DNA from: Alphaproteobacteria bacterium
GTDB taxonomy: Bacteria > Pseudomonadota > Alphaproteobacteria > Micavibrionales > Micavibrionaceae
Assembly (NCBI GenBank): GCA_022763065.1
Contig: JALEGH010000084.1
Span: forward strand, 1-34,684
Length of the DNA stretch: 34,684 nt
Reading direction: 5' to 3'
Shown here: positions 33,968-34,684 of the stretch, piece after piece
Layout: every line of letters begins with the position of its first letter
How positions within the stretch are numbered: the stretch's first letter is position 1
The notes under the pieces: model-generated
Database searches by the model: none
Told to the model about the DNA's origin: nothing
Seen by the model: the letters and a program-made list of their open reading frames with translations, nothing else
Translations under genes and position numbers: made by a program

Positions 33968-34684
33968 TTTGGACCATCCTTTTTGATGTTTTTCAAGGTA
34001 TTCTGAATTTGAAACTGATCATGCTTATATTCTCCAGTAAAAGCATATAGAACAATATTTATCCCTGCGCGTAGAGCCTCCTCATGTTGGTCCGTCCCCC
34101 GACCTAAAGTCACACCGGACCAGGCTTGCGCCCAGTTACTATTGCCAATAATAACCGAGCTTGGTCTTCTGCGCTTACCCACGCTGTGACTTTGCACCAG
34201 AGGAGTCTCAATCGAATAACTCCCCGATAAATTTTTTAAGTGGTAAAAGCTATTCAAGGCTGTATGATCCTGAGGCATCGTCGTCAAGCCTCCTAAGTTT
34301 ACATCTCCGAGCAGTTGATCCAATACCGGAATATCATCCAATGTTGTCCCGATATCCAGAATATCGAAGATAATAAAGCCGCCATTTTCCAAATGATTCT
34401 GAACTTTTTTCTGCGCACGCTCGCTTAATGGCTGATCCGTATTGCTGACAGGCCAGAGAATGAAATGTGATAACGAAATATCATCACACTCAATGTCCAA
34501 CTCCTCAACCTCCTTCAAATCTTGCTTTGTTTTTTCCAAAGATGTTCTTTTAATAAGCCTCTTGGAAAGCTCCAATAAACCCTGTTTTGATGCGTGGTTT
34601 ACACGCTCAGAGGAAGAGCGGATATAGCTTAAATATACCCCATCAATTTGTTTTAAAGTCTGGTCCTGTGTCTGGGCAATGCAG
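33964..34684 (-). CDS. DUF4159-domain membrane-complex protein (partial, C-terminal part)
   Basis: The frame stays open to the right window edge, so the TTG at 34575 is not the true start; the visible part is about 239 residues. It fits the C-terminal DUF4159 domain of large alphaproteobacterial proteins that carry a BatA-like N-terminal membrane part: VYLSYIRS, KQGLLELSKRLIKRTSLE, ISLSHFILWPV, GGFIIFDILDIG, DHTALNSFYHL, SSVIIGNSNWAQAW and NIVLYAFTGEYKHDQ. Such proteins are usually encoded beside MoxR and DUF58 genes and are thought to form an envelope-linked complex. Here the MoxR gene is on the opposite strand within 2 kb; a DUF58 gene may lie just past the edge. Confidence 0.8.
   Translation of the reverse strand, partial: CIAQTQDQTLKQIDGVYLSYIRSSSERVNHASKQGLLELSKRLIKRTSLEKTKQDLKEVEELDIECDDISLSHFILWPVSNTDQPLSERAQKKVQNHLENGGFIIFDILDIGTTLDDIPVLDQLLGDVNLGGLTTMPQDHTALNSFYHLKNLSGSYSIETPLVQSHSVGKRRRPSSVIIGNSNWAQAWSGVTLGRGTDQHEEALRAGINIVLYAFTGEYKHDQFQIQNTLKNIKKDGPK

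Noticed and set aside
34573-34575. TTG as the start of the DUF4159 gene
   Set aside because: The same frame is open to the window edge, and the upstream residues (VYLSYIRS and following) belong to the conserved domain.

Overview
The window looks like a chromosomal segment of an alphaproteobacterium of moderate GC (mid-40s by eye). The evidence is an NDUFA12-type complex I protein next to mlaD, a clpS-clpA pair, a HldE heptose enzyme (so an LPS-bearing Gram-negative), bacterial transglutaminase-like cysteine proteinases (BTLCP), a Rickettsia-length NrdA and a DUF4159-type membrane protein. A Micavibrio-like or Rhodospirillales-like relative would fit, but I cannot fix the genus. I see no insertion sequence, prophage, CRISPR array, tRNA or rRNA. 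Genes are densely packed, and most convergent pairs end within 1 to 14 bases of each other.

Region 1 (1-8.5 kb) holds housekeeping and envelope genes: mlaD (cut by the left edge), an NDUFA12 protein, a RidA-family protein, a lone receiver domain, clpA and clpS, a D,D-carboxypeptidase with a SPOR domain, a lipoprotein of unknown role, and two related pilin-like membrane proteins (1631-2383 and 6962-7648). Region 2 (8.6-13.4 kb) has hldE, two tandem BTLCP genes and pyruvate kinase. The first BTLCP carries a cytoplasmic MshEN-like (c-di-GMP-type) module, a single membrane span and a periplasmic protease domain. This is the most interesting item in the window.

Region 3 (13.9-26.6 kb) has nrdA, preceded by DnaA-box-like sites, then an amino-acid catabolism island. 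PhhA converts Phe to Tyr; Hpd, HmgA, MaiA and Fah convert 4-hydroxyphenylpyruvate to fumarate plus acetoacetate; AacS activates the acetoacetate. Beside them lie a leucine-dehydrogenase-family enzyme and the threonine route Tdh plus Kbl. Only a tyrosine aminotransferase is missing. Such a set suggests growth on amino acids or protein. A perfect 41-bp tandem duplication sits in the hpd/leucine dehydrogenase divergent promoter region, and part of it recurs in the aacS/hmgA promoter region.

Region 4 (26.6-34.7 kb) has typA, an SbmA/ABCD-like ABC exporter split into permease and ATPase genes (the ATPase has a large insertion), a MoxR AAA+ ATPase, a small secreted protein, a membrane protein with degenerate HR-type (MORN-like) repeats, and the C-terminal part of a DUF4159 protein cut by the right edge. 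All functions are inferred from reading the sequence; no database search was run.
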